Made by a program: the position numbers and the translations under genes. A model generated the notes under the pieces. The model was not told the DNA's origin. It made no database searches and was given only the letters and a program-made list of their open reading frames with translations. DNA of 64,000 nucleotides, taken from Aquibium carbonis (lineage in GTDB: Bacteria; Pseudomonadota; Alphaproteobacteria; Rhizobiales; Rhizobiaceae). Shown piece after piece: positions 17,812 to 26,259 of the stretch; within the stretch, counting starts at the first letter, position 1; every line of letters starts with the position of its first letter. The stretch lies in assembly GCF_003970795.1 (NCBI RefSeq), contig NZ_RWKW01000093.1, forward strand, positions 1 to 64,000, read 5' to 3'.

Positions 17812-18546
17812 ATGCTGGATGTCAGTCTTGGGGCAGCGCTGCTGGCGGGGCTGCTGTCGTTCGTCTCGCCTTGCGTGCTGCCGATCGTACCGCCCTATCT
17901 CGCCTGGCTGGCGGGCGTCAGCTTCGACGAGCTGAGGGACGACGAACCGGGAACTGCGCAACGGCGGCGCGTCGTCGTCGCCGCGATCGCTTTCGTGCTC
18001 GGCTTCGCCACGGTGTTCATCGCGCTTGGGGCAACGGCCAGCGTCGTCGGCAAGACCATCGCGCAGTACTTCGACACGCTGTCGGTCATCGCCGGCGTCA
18101 TCATCATCATCATGGGCCTGCACTTCCTGGGCGTCTTCCGGATCGGGATGCTGTATCGCGAGGCGCGCGTGCAGGTGGCCAGGAAGCCGGCCGGCGTGAT
18201 GGGGGCCTATGTCATCGGGCTGGCCTTCGCCTTCGGCTGGACGCCCTGCGTCGGGCCGGTGCTTGCCGCCATCCTGTTCATCGCCGGAAGCGAGGGAAGC
18301 GCAGCGCAGGGCGCGCTTCTGCTCGCCGCCTATTCTCTGGGCATCGGCATTCCCTTCGTGCTCGCCGCCCTGTTCGCCAGCAGGTTCCTCGGCTGGGCCG
18401 CACGCTTCAAGCGCCACATGCACAAGGTCGAGATGGCGATGGGCGCCCTGCTCGTCCTCACCGGCATCCTGTTCATCACCGGCCAGATGTCGACCATTTC
18501 GTTCTGGCTCCTCGAAACGTTCCCGATCTTCCAGACCATCGGATAG
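17812..18546 (+). CDS. soxV: SoxV, CcdA-type thiol-disulfide transmembrane transporter
   Basis: An inner-membrane protein of 244 residues with six helices. The paired redox cysteines of the CcdA/DsbD family are present: Cys-21 in FVSPCVLPIVPPY and Cys-146 in GWTPCVGPV. It carries electrons from cytoplasmic thioredoxin to periplasmic SoxW and thereby to the SoxYZ carrier. The ATG at 17812 follows GGGAGGAACG. SoxW starts nine bases after its stop. Confidence 0.93.
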   Translation: MLDVSLGAALLAGLLSFVSPCVLPIVPPYLAWLAGVSFDELRDDEPGTAQRRRVVVAAIAFVLGFATVFIALGATASVVGKTIAQYFDTLSVIAGVIIIIMGLHFLGVFRIGMLYREARVQVARKPAGVMGAYVIGLAFAFGWTPCVGPVLAAILFIAGSEGSAAQGALLLAAYSLGIGIPFVLAALFASRFLGWAARFKRHMHKVEMAMGALLVLTGILFITGQMSTISFWLLETFPIFQTIG

Positions 18547-18555
18547 GAGGTTCCC

Positions 18556-19152
18556 ATGTCCCGGATCGCATCGCTCGTCGTCACCCTCGTCGCGGCAACC
18601 TTCGCCCTGCCCGCCCTGGCGGTCGAGATCGGCGGGGACGGCCTTCACAAGCAGGAGTGGTTCACCATCACCTTCCGCGACATGGCCGAGGACATCGAGC
18701 AGGCGCGCAGCGAGGGAAAGCGGCTGGCCATCACCTTCGAGCAGCGCGGCTGCATCTATTGCCGCGACATGCACGAGAAGCTGCTCTCCGACCCCGAGGT
18801 GCGCGACTACATCCGCGAGAACTTCATGATGGTTCAGTACAACATGTTCGGCGACGAGGAGGTCACCGACCTCGACGGCAGCATCCTGACCGAGAAGACC
18901 GCCGCGCGCAAATGGGGCTACGTGTTCACGCCGACCATCGTCTTTTTGCCGGAAGTGGCCCCCGAGGGCGGCACCGCGGCGCAGGCGGCGGTCGCGACGA
19001 TGCCCGGGGCCTTCGGCAAGTGGACGTTCCTCAACATGTTCAAGTGGGTCAACGAGAAGGGCTACGAGAGCGGCGAGCACTTCCAGCACTACCACGCCCG
19101 CATCATCAACGAACTGCGCGCGGAAGGCCGGCTCGGCGAAGGCGAGAACTGA
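18556..19152 (+). CDS. soxW: SoxW, periplasmic thioredoxin
   Basis: A protein of 198 residues with a signal peptide (cleaved near PALAVE) and a thioredoxin fold. The active site is GCIYC (Cys-66/Cys-69), followed by MHEKLLSD and the cis-proline region FTPTIVFL. It accepts electrons from SoxV. The ribosome site AGGAGG is ideal. The 164-bp gap to soxX contains operator C, so soxVW and soxXYZAB can be separate transcripts. Confidence 0.92.
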   Translation: MSRIASLVVTLVAATFALPALAVEIGGDGLHKQEWFTITFRDMAEDIEQARSEGKRLAITFEQRGCIYCRDMHEKLLSDPEVRDYIRENFMMVQYNMFGDEEVTDLDGSILTEKTAARKWGYVFTPTIVFLPEVAPEGGTAAQAAVATMPGAFGKWTFLNMFKWVNEKGYESGEHFQHYHARIINELRAEGRLGEGEN

Positions 19153-19203
19153 GGTCGCAGCCCGGGACCGGGCGCCCCGCAGGGCTGTCGGCGGGCGCAT
19201 TTC

Positions 19204-19237
19204 TCAATACATGCAGAAATTCATATTTTTGTATTGA
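19204..19237. promoter_or_regulatory. Candidate SoxR operator C (soxW / soxX intergenic)
   Basis: A perfect 8-bp inverted repeat, TCAATACA (19204-19211) and TGTATTGA (19230-19237), flanks an AT-rich centre with AAATTCATAT. The 21 bases from 19206 match operator D at 18 positions. The soxW-soxX gap is, from memory, a reported SoxR target in Pseudaminobacter. Confidence 0.72.
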
Positions 19238-19316
19238 TTAGCATCATGACCCGATCTATCGTCGTCGATGGAGGAACGGATCACCCAGGCGATCCGACAG
19301 GTTGGAGGAGAAAAAC

Positions 19317-19781
19317 ATGAGGCGCATTCTCGCGGGCGCGGCCTGTGCCATCGCGCTGGCCGTCCATCCGCTGGCGGCATTCGCCGACGAGATCGCCCCC
19401 GCCGACGTCGCGTTCGACGACATGAAGGTGACGACGTCGCTGACGGGCGTGCCCGGCAATCCCGAGGAAGGCGCGAAGGCATTCGCGAACCGGGGTCTCG
19501 GCAACTGTCTCGCCTGCCATGCGCTGGAAGCCCTCTCCAAGGAGCAGTTTCACGGCGACGTGGCGCCAACGCTCGACGGTGTGGCGGACCGGTGGTCGCC
19601 CGAGGAGCTTCGGGCCATCATCGTCGATGCCAAGCAGGTCTTCACGGAAGAAACCATGATGCCGGGCTTCTACAGCCTGAACGTCGGGTTGAACGTGCGC
19701 AAGGATCTCGTCGGAAAGACGGTCCTGACAGCGCAGCAGGTCGAGGACGTCGTGGCCTTCCTGGCCACGCTCAAGGAATAG
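19317..19781 (+). CDS. soxX: SoxX, monoheme cytochrome c of the SoxAX complex
   Basis: A protein of 154 residues with a signal peptide ending around AAFA. The single haem-c motif is CLACH (64-68), and Met residues in EETMMPGFY provide the likely distal ligand. With SoxA it forms the periplasmic SoxAX enzyme that couples thiosulfate oxidatively to the SoxY cysteine. The ATG at 19317 is preceded by GGAGGAG. Confidence 0.95.
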   Translation: MRRILAGAACAIALAVHPLAAFADEIAPADVAFDDMKVTTSLTGVPGNPEEGAKAFANRGLGNCLACHALEALSKEQFHGDVAPTLDGVADRWSPEELRAIIVDAKQVFTEETMMPGFYSLNVGLNVRKDLVGKTVLTAQQVEDVVAFLATLKE

Positions 19782-19796
19782 GAAAAGGAGGTTCGC

Positions 19797-20252
19797 ATGC
19801 CCCTGTCGAGGCGTCGTGTGCTGATGCTGGCCGCCGGAGCGGCGGCCATTCCCGCCCTGCAGCTTCTTCCGGGCGCGGCCTTCGCCGCGGCCGAGGACGT
19901 TGCCGCGATGATGGCGGATTTTTCCGGCGGCAAGGAGCCGCAGGCCGGCAAGATCACCCTGACGGCACCGGAAATCGCCGAGAACGGCAACACCGTGCCG
20001 ATCTCCGTGGACGTCGCGAGCGCCATGGAAGGCGACGACATGGTCGATGCCGTCCTGATCCTCGCCGATGGCAACCCCCGTCCCGAGGTCGCCACCTTCC
20101 ACTTCACGGCCATGAGCGGAAGCGCGGCCGCCACCACGCGCATGCGTCTGGCCAGGACCCAGAACGTGATCGCGCTGGCCAGGATGGCGGACGGCTCGGT
20201 CTACATGGACAAGAAGGAAGTGAAGGTCACGATCGGCGGCTGCGGCGGCTGA
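19797..20252 (+). CDS. soxY: SoxY, sulfur-carrier subunit
   Basis: A protein of 151 residues with a Tat signal (SRRRVLMLAAG) that exports the SoxYZ heterodimer. The C-terminal swinging arm ends GGCGG, with Cys-149 the covalent attachment site for all sulfur intermediates. The middle is the expected immunoglobulin-like fold. AAAAGGAGG gives a strong ribosome site 15 bases after soxX. Confidence 0.96.
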   Translation: MPLSRRRVLMLAAGAAAIPALQLLPGAAFAAAEDVAAMMADFSGGKEPQAGKITLTAPEIAENGNTVPISVDVASAMEGDDMVDAVLILADGNPRPEVATFHFTAMSGSAAATTRMRLARTQNVIALARMADGSVYMDKKEVKVTIGGCGG

Positions 20253-20279
20253 GGCAGAAATCTTCGGAGGAACGAGAAC

Positions 20280-20603
20280 ATGTCATCCAAGCCCAGGGTC
20301 AAGGTACCCAAGACCGCGTCCGCTGGCGAAGTGATCGTCATCAAGACGCTCATCAGCCACGAGATGGAATCCGGCCAGCGCAAGGACAAGGACGGAAATC
20401 CGATCCCGCGCAAGATCATCAACAAGTTCACGTGCGAGTTCAACGGCCAGCCCGTTTTCTCCTGCGACCTCGACCCGGCCATCTCCGCCAACCCGTATTT
20501 CGAGTTCAGCGCCAAGGTGCCGGAAAGCGGAACCTTCAAGTTCACCTGGGTGGACGATGACGGATCCGTCTACAGCGACGAGCAACCCATCACGGTGGAA
20601 TAG
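20280..20603 (+). CDS. soxZ: SoxZ, partner subunit of the sulfur carrier
   Basis: A protein of 107 residues without a signal peptide, expected to be exported with SoxY by the Tat system. The fold is all-beta; recognisable parts are HEMESGQRKDKDGN, FTCEFNGQPVF and the C-terminal FTWVDDDGSVYSDE. It stabilises SoxY and presents its arm to SoxAX, SoxB and SoxCD. The ribosome site is CGGAGGAACG. Confidence 0.96.
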   Translation: MSSKPRVKVPKTASAGEVIVIKTLISHEMESGQRKDKDGNPIPRKIINKFTCEFNGQPVFSCDLDPAISANPYFEFSAKVPESGTFKFTWVDDDGSVYSDEQPITVE

Positions 20604-20646
20604 GCCAGACACGGCAGAGGGGCCGCGGTCCAGCGGGAGGATGAAC

Positions 20647-21507
20647 GTGGAGAGGATTTCACTGGCGGCCGGTACCGCCCTGTGTCTGCTGCTGACCGGA
20701 CTTGCGGTCGAGCGGGCTTTCGGCGAACCGGTTGACGATACGCTCGAGATCGACGGCGTGCCGATGATAACCCGGGCGGCGGCGCCGGAGGGACATCCCT
20801 TCGACGAAGTCCTGTCGGGATGGCTGTTTCGCGAGGCGGAGACGCGGGCGACGCAGGAAGACTCCTTCGAGAACCCGGGCATGCTCGCCGTCGAACGCGG
20901 CGGCGAGATCTGGGAAACGGTCGACGGATCGATGGGCAAGTCCTGCGCGTCCTGCCACGACGACGCGGCGGTGTCCATGAAGGACGTGGGCGCGACCTAT
21001 CCCAAGTGGGACGCGGACGCGCAGCGGCCGATCAACGTCGAGCTGCAGATCGACAAGTGCCGCGTCGAGAACATGGGCGCGGAACCCTACAAGTTCGACG
21101 ATGCCGAGCAGGTCGCATTGACCGCCTTCGTCAAGCACCAGTCTCTCGGCAAACCGCTTGCCATCGACCTCACGCAGGGCGAATTGCAGACGTGGTGGGA
21201 GAAGGGCAAGGACGTCTACTACACGCGCACGGGCCAGCTCAACTTCGCCTGTGCCTCGTGCCACGAAGCCTCGATGGGCAAGTACATCCGGGCCGACCAT
21301 CTGAGCCAGGGCCAGGTCAACGGCTTCCCGACCTACCGTTTCAACACGGCCGGGATGGTGTCGCTGCACAACCGCTTCCGCGGCTGCATCCGCGACACGC
21401 GCGCCGAAATGCCGAAAGCGTTCTCGGACGAACTCATGGCGCTCGAGGTCTACGTGACCTGGCGCGGTACCGGCCTGTCGGTCGAGACGCCGGCCGTCCG
21501 CCAATAG
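20647..21507 (+). CDS. soxA: SoxA, diheme cytochrome c with active-site cysteine
   Basis: A protein of about 286 residues with a signal peptide. The two haem motifs are CASCH at about 100-104 and CASCH at 202-206, and Cys-247 in GCIRDTR is the position of the catalytic cysteine (persulfide in characterised SoxA). It forms SoxAX with SoxX. The start is a choice: GGGAGG touches the ATG at 20641 with no spacer, while the GTG at 20647 sits six bases after it and is preferred. The ATG form would be two residues longer. Confidence 0.94.
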   Translation: MERISLAAGTALCLLLTGLAVERAFGEPVDDTLEIDGVPMITRAAAPEGHPFDEVLSGWLFREAETRATQEDSFENPGMLAVERGGEIWETVDGSMGKSCASCHDDAAVSMKDVGATYPKWDADAQRPINVELQIDKCRVENMGAEPYKFDDAEQVALTAFVKHQSLGKPLAIDLTQGELQTWWEKGKDVYYTRTGQLNFACASCHEASMGKYIRADHLSQGQVNGFPTYRFNTAGMVSLHNRFRGCIRDTRAEMPKAFSDELMALEVYVTWRGTGLSVETPAVRQ

Positions 21508-21594
21508 GAACGACCGGCCGCATCAGCCGCACCCGGCGGGAGCCGCCCGCCGGGACCGGATCACTGCACTCTTGCGCCGTCCACAGGACTGACG

Positions 21595-23295
21595 ATGAGC
21601 CACACCAGACGCGATTTCCTCCAGTTCGCCCTCAATGCGAGCGTGGCGCTCGGCGCGGCCGGCTATGCGGCCAGTCCGCTGCGGGCGCTGGCCCAGCAGA
21701 AGCTGACGCAGGAAGACCTGTTGCGCTTCGATGCGAAGGGGCAGGTGACGCTGCTGCATTTCACCGACGTGCACGCGCAGCTGCTGCCCGTCTACTTCCG
21801 CCCGCCGGACACCAACATCGGCGTCGGCGCCTTTGCCGGCATTCCGCCGCATCTGGTCGGCGAAGCCTTCCTGAAGGAGTTCGGCATCGAGCGCGGCAGC
21901 GCCTATGCCTATGCGCATACATTCCTCGACTACGTCGACCTAGCGCGCAGCTACGGCCGGCTCGGCGGCCTCGACCGCACCGCCACCCTCGTCAAGGCGA
22001 TCCGCGCCGACCGGGGCGACGACAAGGTGCTCTTCCTCGACGGGGGCGACACCTGGCAGGGCTCCTACACCTCGCTCAAGACCGCCGGCCAGGACATGGT
22101 CGACTGCATGGCGCTGTTGAAGCCCGATGCGATGACCGGGCACTGGGAGTTCACGTTCGGCGAGGATCGCTTCACCGAGATCGTGGAAAGCCAGGCCTAT
22201 CCCTTCCTGGCCTCCAACATCTTCGACGCCGAATGGGACGAGCCGGTGTTCGAGCACACCAAGATGTTCGAGAAGGGCGGCGTCCAGGTCGCGGTCATCG
22301 GCCAGGCGATGCCCTACACGCCGATCGCCAACCCGCGCTGGATGTTTCCGCAATGGTCGTTCGGAATCCGCCCCGACGTCCTGCAGGCGAACGTCGACGC
22401 GGCCCGCGCCGCCGGTGCCGAGGTCGTGGTGCTGATCTCGCACAACGGGTTCGACGTCGACCGCAAGCTGGCGACGGTGGTGTCCGGGATCGACGTGATC
22501 CTGACCGGCCACACACACGACGCCGTGCCGGAAGCCGTGCGGGTGCGCGAGACGCTGATCCTGTCATCGGGTTCGCACGGGAAATACCTCGGGCGCGTCG
22601 ACCTCGAGGTCGCCAACGGCAAGGTGACCGGGTCGAGCTCGAACCTGATCCCGGTGTTCTCGGACGTCATCGCGTCTGATCCCGAGATGGCGGCGAAGAT
22701 CGCAGAGGTGCGGGCGCCCTACGAGGCCGAAACGGCCGAGGTGCTCGGCCGCACCGAGTCCCTGCTCTACCGGCGCGGCAACTTCAACGGCACATGGGAC
22801 GATCTGATCTGCCAGGGGATCATCGAGGAGCGCGACACACAGATTGCCCTGTCGCCCGGATTCCGGTGGGGCACGACGCTTCTGCCCGGGCAGGACATCA
22901 CCCGCGACGATCTCTACACCGAGACGTCGATGAGCTATCCGGCAGTCTATCGCAACGAGATGACCGGTCAGCAGCTGAAGGAGGTGCTGGAGGACGTCTG
23001 CGACAACCTCTTCAATCCCGATCCCTTCCTGCAGCAGGGCGGCGACATGGTGCGCGTCGGCGGGATGACCTACACCTGCGCCGTCAACGGCACGATCGGC
23101 AACCGTATTTCCGACATGCAGCTTACGGCGACAGGCGAGCCGATCGATCCCGGCAAGACCTATGTCGTGGGCGGCTGGGCATCGGTGAACGAGGGCGTCG
23201 AGGGCCCGGCCATCTACGACCTGATGGAAGGCTTCATCCGGCGCAAGGGCACGGTGACAGTGCCCGACGAGCGGACCGTCAGGATCGTGCTCTGA
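21595..23295 (+). CDS. soxB: SoxB, dimanganese thiosulfohydrolase
   Basis: A protein of 566 residues with a Tat signal (TRRDFLQFALNAS). It has the metallophosphatase-like fold with metal motifs HFTDVHAQ, GGDTWQGS, GHWEFTFG, SHNGFDVD and GHTHDAVPEA, all characteristic of SoxB rather than 5'-nucleotidase. It removes the sulfone group of SoxY-S-thiosulfonate as sulfate. It ends the soxXYZAB run; a 116-bp gap with operator D follows. Confidence 0.96.
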   Translation: MSHTRRDFLQFALNASVALGAAGYAASPLRALAQQKLTQEDLLRFDAKGQVTLLHFTDVHAQLLPVYFRPPDTNIGVGAFAGIPPHLVGEAFLKEFGIERGSAYAYAHTFLDYVDLARSYGRLGGLDRTATLVKAIRADRGDDKVLFLDGGDTWQGSYTSLKTAGQDMVDCMALLKPDAMTGHWEFTFGEDRFTEIVESQAYPFLASNIFDAEWDEPVFEHTKMFEKGGVQVAVIGQAMPYTPIANPRWMFPQWSFGIRPDVLQANVDAARAAGAEVVVLISHNGFDVDRKLATVVSGIDVILTGHTHDAVPEAVRVRETLILSSGSHGKYLGRVDLEVANGKVTGSSSNLIPVFSDVIASDPEMAAKIAEVRAPYEAETAEVLGRTESLLYRRGNFNGTWDDLICQGIIEERDTQIALSPGFRWGTTLLPGQDITRDDLYTETSMSYPAVYRNEMTGQQLKEVLEDVCDNLFNPDPFLQQGGDMVRVGGMTYTCAVNGTIGNRISDMQLTATGEPIDPGKTYVVGGWASVNEGVEGPAIYDLMEGFIRRKGTVTVPDERTVRIVL

Positions 23296-23361
23296 CCGGT
23301 CGGCCCGAGCACGGACGCCGGCCGGCAGAAACGGCAACAAAGCGATTGACTGCCGCGCTAA

Positions 23362-23383
23362 TACATATAAAAATTCATATGTA
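23362..23383. promoter_or_regulatory. Candidate SoxR operator D (soxB / soxC intergenic)
   Basis: A perfect 7-bp inverted repeat, TACATAT (23362-23368) and ATATGTA (23377-23383), has an AT-rich 8-bp spacer. It matches operator C at 18 of 21 positions. It lies about 30 bp before the soxC start, implying that soxCD and the soxEF-like genes have a separate SoxR-regulated promoter. Confidence 0.7.
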
Positions 23384-23411
23384 ACTATCTTCGGATGTCT
23401 GGGAGGAGCCG

Positions 23412-24677
23412 ATGACAACGAATGCGGGCGCGTCGCGCCGCGCCATTCTGAAGGGCGGGCTCATTGGCGCCGCCGCCCTGGCGGGCGGAGCGACGGCCAG
23501 CCGCGCCGGCGCCAGCGAGAGCCTGATCACCGAGATCCAGGACTGGAACCGCTATCCCGGCGACGGCGTGGATGCCCGACCCTATGGAAAGCCGTCCGAG
23601 TTCGAGGCGCATGTGGTCCGCAAGAACGTGCCCTGGCTCACGTCGGACGCGATCTCCTCGGTGAACTTCACCCCGCTGCATGAACTCGACGGCATCATCA
23701 CCCCCAGCGGGCTCTGCTTCGAGCGTCATCATGCAGGCATTGCCGAGATCGAACCGGCCAACCATCGTCTCATGATCCATGGGCTCGTCGAACGCCCGCT
23801 GGTGTTCACCATGGCGGATCTGAAGCGCTTCCCGCGGGAGAACAAGGTCTACTTTCTGGAATGCGCGGCGAACACGGGCATGGAGTGGCGCGGTGCGCAG
23901 CTCAATGGCTGCCAGTTCACTCACGGCATGATCCACTGCCTGATGTACACCGGCGTTCGCCTGAAGCACCTGCTCGACGAGGCGGGCGTGAAGACCGAAG
24001 GTAAGTGGCTGCTTGCCGAGGGCGCCGATGCCTCCGGCATGACCCGCTCGATCCCGCTCGACAAGGCGCTGGACGACTGCATGGTGGCCTTCGGAATGAA
24101 CGGCGAGGCGCTGCGGCCCGAACAGGGCTATCCGATCCGCCTGGTGGTTCCGGGCTGGGAAGGCAACATGTGGGTCAAGTGGCTGCGCCGGCTCGAGATC
24201 GGCGACCAGCCCTGGCAGCACCGCGAGGAAACCTCGAAATACACCGACCTGATGGCGAACGGGAAGGCGCGGCGCTTCACCTTCGAAATGGATGTGAAAT
24301 CGGTCATCACGAATCCGAGCCCGCAGGCGCCGATCCTGCATGGACGCGGGCCTCTGGTGCTTTCCGGCCTCGCCTGGTCGGGCAAGGGGCGCATCAGCAG
24401 GGTGGACGTGTCGATGGACGGCGGCCGCAACTGGACGACGGCGCGGCTCGACGGACCGAGCCTGCCCAAGGCGCTGCACCGCTTCTACCACGAGTTCGAC
24501 TGGGACGGTTCGGACCTCTTCTTGCAGTCGCGGGCGATCGACGAACATGGTTTCGTGCAGCCGACGAAGGATCAGCTCCGCTCCGTGCGCGGCGCGAACT
24601 CGATCTATCACAACAACGGCATCCAGACCTGGCACGTCAATTCCGACGGAGTGATCGAGAATGTGGAAGTCTCCTAA
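23412..24677 (+). CDS. soxC: SoxC, molybdenum subunit of sulfane dehydrogenase
   Basis: A protein of 421 residues with a signal containing RR (GASRRAILKGGLIGAA). It is a sulfite-oxidase-family enzyme: Cys-151 in YFLECAANTG is the molybdenum ligand, and a C-terminal dimerisation domain with VDVSMDGGRNW follows. With SoxD it oxidises the sulfane sulfur still bound to SoxY, giving complete oxidation of thiosulfate to sulfate without sulfur globules. It overlaps soxD by 17 bases. Confidence 0.96.
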   Translation: MTTNAGASRRAILKGGLIGAAALAGGATASRAGASESLITEIQDWNRYPGDGVDARPYGKPSEFEAHVVRKNVPWLTSDAISSVNFTPLHELDGIITPSGLCFERHHAGIAEIEPANHRLMIHGLVERPLVFTMADLKRFPRENKVYFLECAANTGMEWRGAQLNGCQFTHGMIHCLMYTGVRLKHLLDEAGVKTEGKWLLAEGADASGMTRSIPLDKALDDCMVAFGMNGEALRPEQGYPIRLVVPGWEGNMWVKWLRRLEIGDQPWQHREETSKYTDLMANGKARRFTFEMDVKSVITNPSPQAPILHGRGPLVLSGLAWSGKGRISRVDVSMDGGRNWTTARLDGPSLPKALHRFYHEFDWDGSDLFLQSRAIDEHGFVQPTKDQLRSVRGANSIYHNNGIQTWHVNSDGVIENVEVS

Positions 24678-25779
24678 ATCCCTCCTGCTGGCCGCCGCGG
24701 TCGCGACCGTCTCCATCGGCGCGGCGCAGGCGCAGGACATCGCGGCGGGCGAGAAGGTGTTCGCCAAGTGCAAGGCCTGCCACATGGTCGGCGAAAATGC
24801 CAAGAACCGCGTCGGCCCGATCCTGAACGGCATCGTCGGTCGCGCGGCCGGAACCGTCGACGGCTTCAAGTACTCCCCGGCAATGGCCAAGGCAGGAGCC
24901 GACGGCCTCCTTTGGGACGAAGCCAACCTGTCCGGCTACCTTCGCGATCCGAAAGGCTTCCTGAAGGGCAACAAGATGGCCTTTGCCGGTCTCAAGAAGG
25001 ACGAGGAGGTGGTGGACGTCATCGCCTATCTCGAAAGCTTCGATGCCGACGGAAAGCCTGCCACGCCCGCAAAGCAGTCGCAGGCGCCAGCCGGAGCGGC
25101 TGCGGCTGTGACCACCGCCGATGCAGCCGGACCGTCGCGCGAGACCACCGGAAGTGTGACTGAAGCGGCCGGTCTGAAACTCGGTCTCGGCCGCACCGCG
25201 ACGCCCGAGGAAATCGCTGCATGGGACACCGACGTCAGGCCGGATGGCGAAGGCCTTCCAGAGGGCTCGGGCACCGTGGCGCACGGGATGGAGATCTACG
25301 ACGAACGCTGCGCGAGTTGTCATGGCGATTTCGGCGAGGCGATCGGCCGCTGGCCGGTGCTTGCCGGCGGACAGGGCACCCTCCAGGCGGAGCGGCCGGA
25401 GAAGACCATCGGCTCCTACTGGCCCTATCTGTCCACCGTCTTCGACTACGTCCATCGCGCGATGCCGTTCGGCGACGCGCGGTCCCTGAGCAATGACGAC
25501 GTCTATGCGCTGACCGCCTACCTTCTCTACCTGAACGACATCGTCGACGATGAATCCTTCGAACTGTCGAAGGAGAACTTCACCTCGATCCGTCTGCCGA
25601 ACGAGGATAATTTCTTCGATGACGATCGCGACGAGGAGCCGTTCTACGCCGACAAGTCAGAGCCCTGCATGACCGACTGCAAGCCGGGCGCACCGGAAAT
25701 CACCATGCATGCGGCCGTGCTCGACGTCACGCCGGAGGATGGCGGAGAGGAAAACGCATCGGGAGGCGGCATCGACTGA
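24661..25779 (+). CDS. soxD: SoxD, diheme cytochrome c subunit of sulfane dehydrogenase
   Basis: A protein of 372 residues with a signal peptide. The N-terminal cytochrome domain carries CKACH (37-41) and the C-terminal one CASCH (217-221), joined by an Ala/Thr-rich linker around 135-170. It takes electrons from SoxC and passes them to the respiratory chain. The ATG lies inside the end of soxC, so the subunits are coupled. The C-terminal tail is acidic and includes CMTDC, an extra cysteine pair. Confidence 0.95.
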   Translation: MWKSPKSLLLAAAVATVSIGAAQAQDIAAGEKVFAKCKACHMVGENAKNRVGPILNGIVGRAAGTVDGFKYSPAMAKAGADGLLWDEANLSGYLRDPKGFLKGNKMAFAGLKKDEEVVDVIAYLESFDADGKPATPAKQSQAPAGAAAAVTTADAAGPSRETTGSVTEAAGLKLGLGRTATPEEIAAWDTDVRPDGEGLPEGSGTVAHGMEIYDERCASCHGDFGEAIGRWPVLAGGQGTLQAERPEKTIGSYWPYLSTVFDYVHRAMPFGDARSLSNDDVYALTAYLLYLNDIVDDESFELSKENFTSIRLPNEDNFFDDDRDEEPFYADKSEPCMTDCKPGAPEITMHAAVLDVTPEDGGEENASGGGID

Positions 25780-25816
25780 CGATTCCGCCGGCCCGGGCCT
25801 TTGGGAGGAGTGCCTG

Positions 25817-26230
25817 GTGATCCGACACTGCATGCCGCCCTCGCGGGCCGCTGCCGGCACCCGCATGGCGGTGCTGATCGGGGCGATCGCGGTCGCCGTG
25901 CCAATGGCATGGCCCCTGCCGGCGAACGCGTCGGACAACGCAGCCTTGGCGCTCGAGGTCGAGCACGCCGTGACCCGCATTCTCGCCCTCGACGGCGACC
26001 CGGCCTACGGCGAGTACCTCGGCGGCGAGTGCGTGACGTGCCACCAGGCGTCCGGCGCCGCCAGCGGCATTCCGCCCATTCACGGACTTCCGGTCGACTA
26101 CACCGTCCAGGCGATGGTGGAGTACAAGCTCGGCACCCGCACCAATCCCGTCATGAAACTGATGACCGCCCGTCTCTCGGACGAGGAGATCGCGGCCTTG
26201 GCCGTCTACATCGCGGACATGGAAGAATGA
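25817..26230 (+). CDS. SoxE-like monoheme cytochrome c (flavocytochrome c partner)
   Basis: A protein of 137 residues with an N-terminal signal/anchor and a single haem motif CVTCH. The C553/FccA-like pattern IPPIHGLPVDYTVQAMVEYK follows, with a Met ligand in NPVMKLM. It sits directly upstream of soxF and probably accepts electrons from that flavoprotein. Paracoccus SoxE is described as diheme, so this is a shorter form. The GTG at 25817 is chosen because GGGAGGA ends seven bases before it; the ATG at 25832 is too far from any ribosome site. Confidence 0.85.
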   Translation: MIRHCMPPSRAAAGTRMAVLIGAIAVAVPMAWPLPANASDNAALALEVEHAVTRILALDGDPAYGEYLGGECVTCHQASGAASGIPPIHGLPVDYTVQAMVEYKLGTRTNPVMKLMTARLSDEEIAALAVYIADMEE

Positions 26231-26259
26231 CCTGAAACGGCTCAACCGGGAGGAAAACC

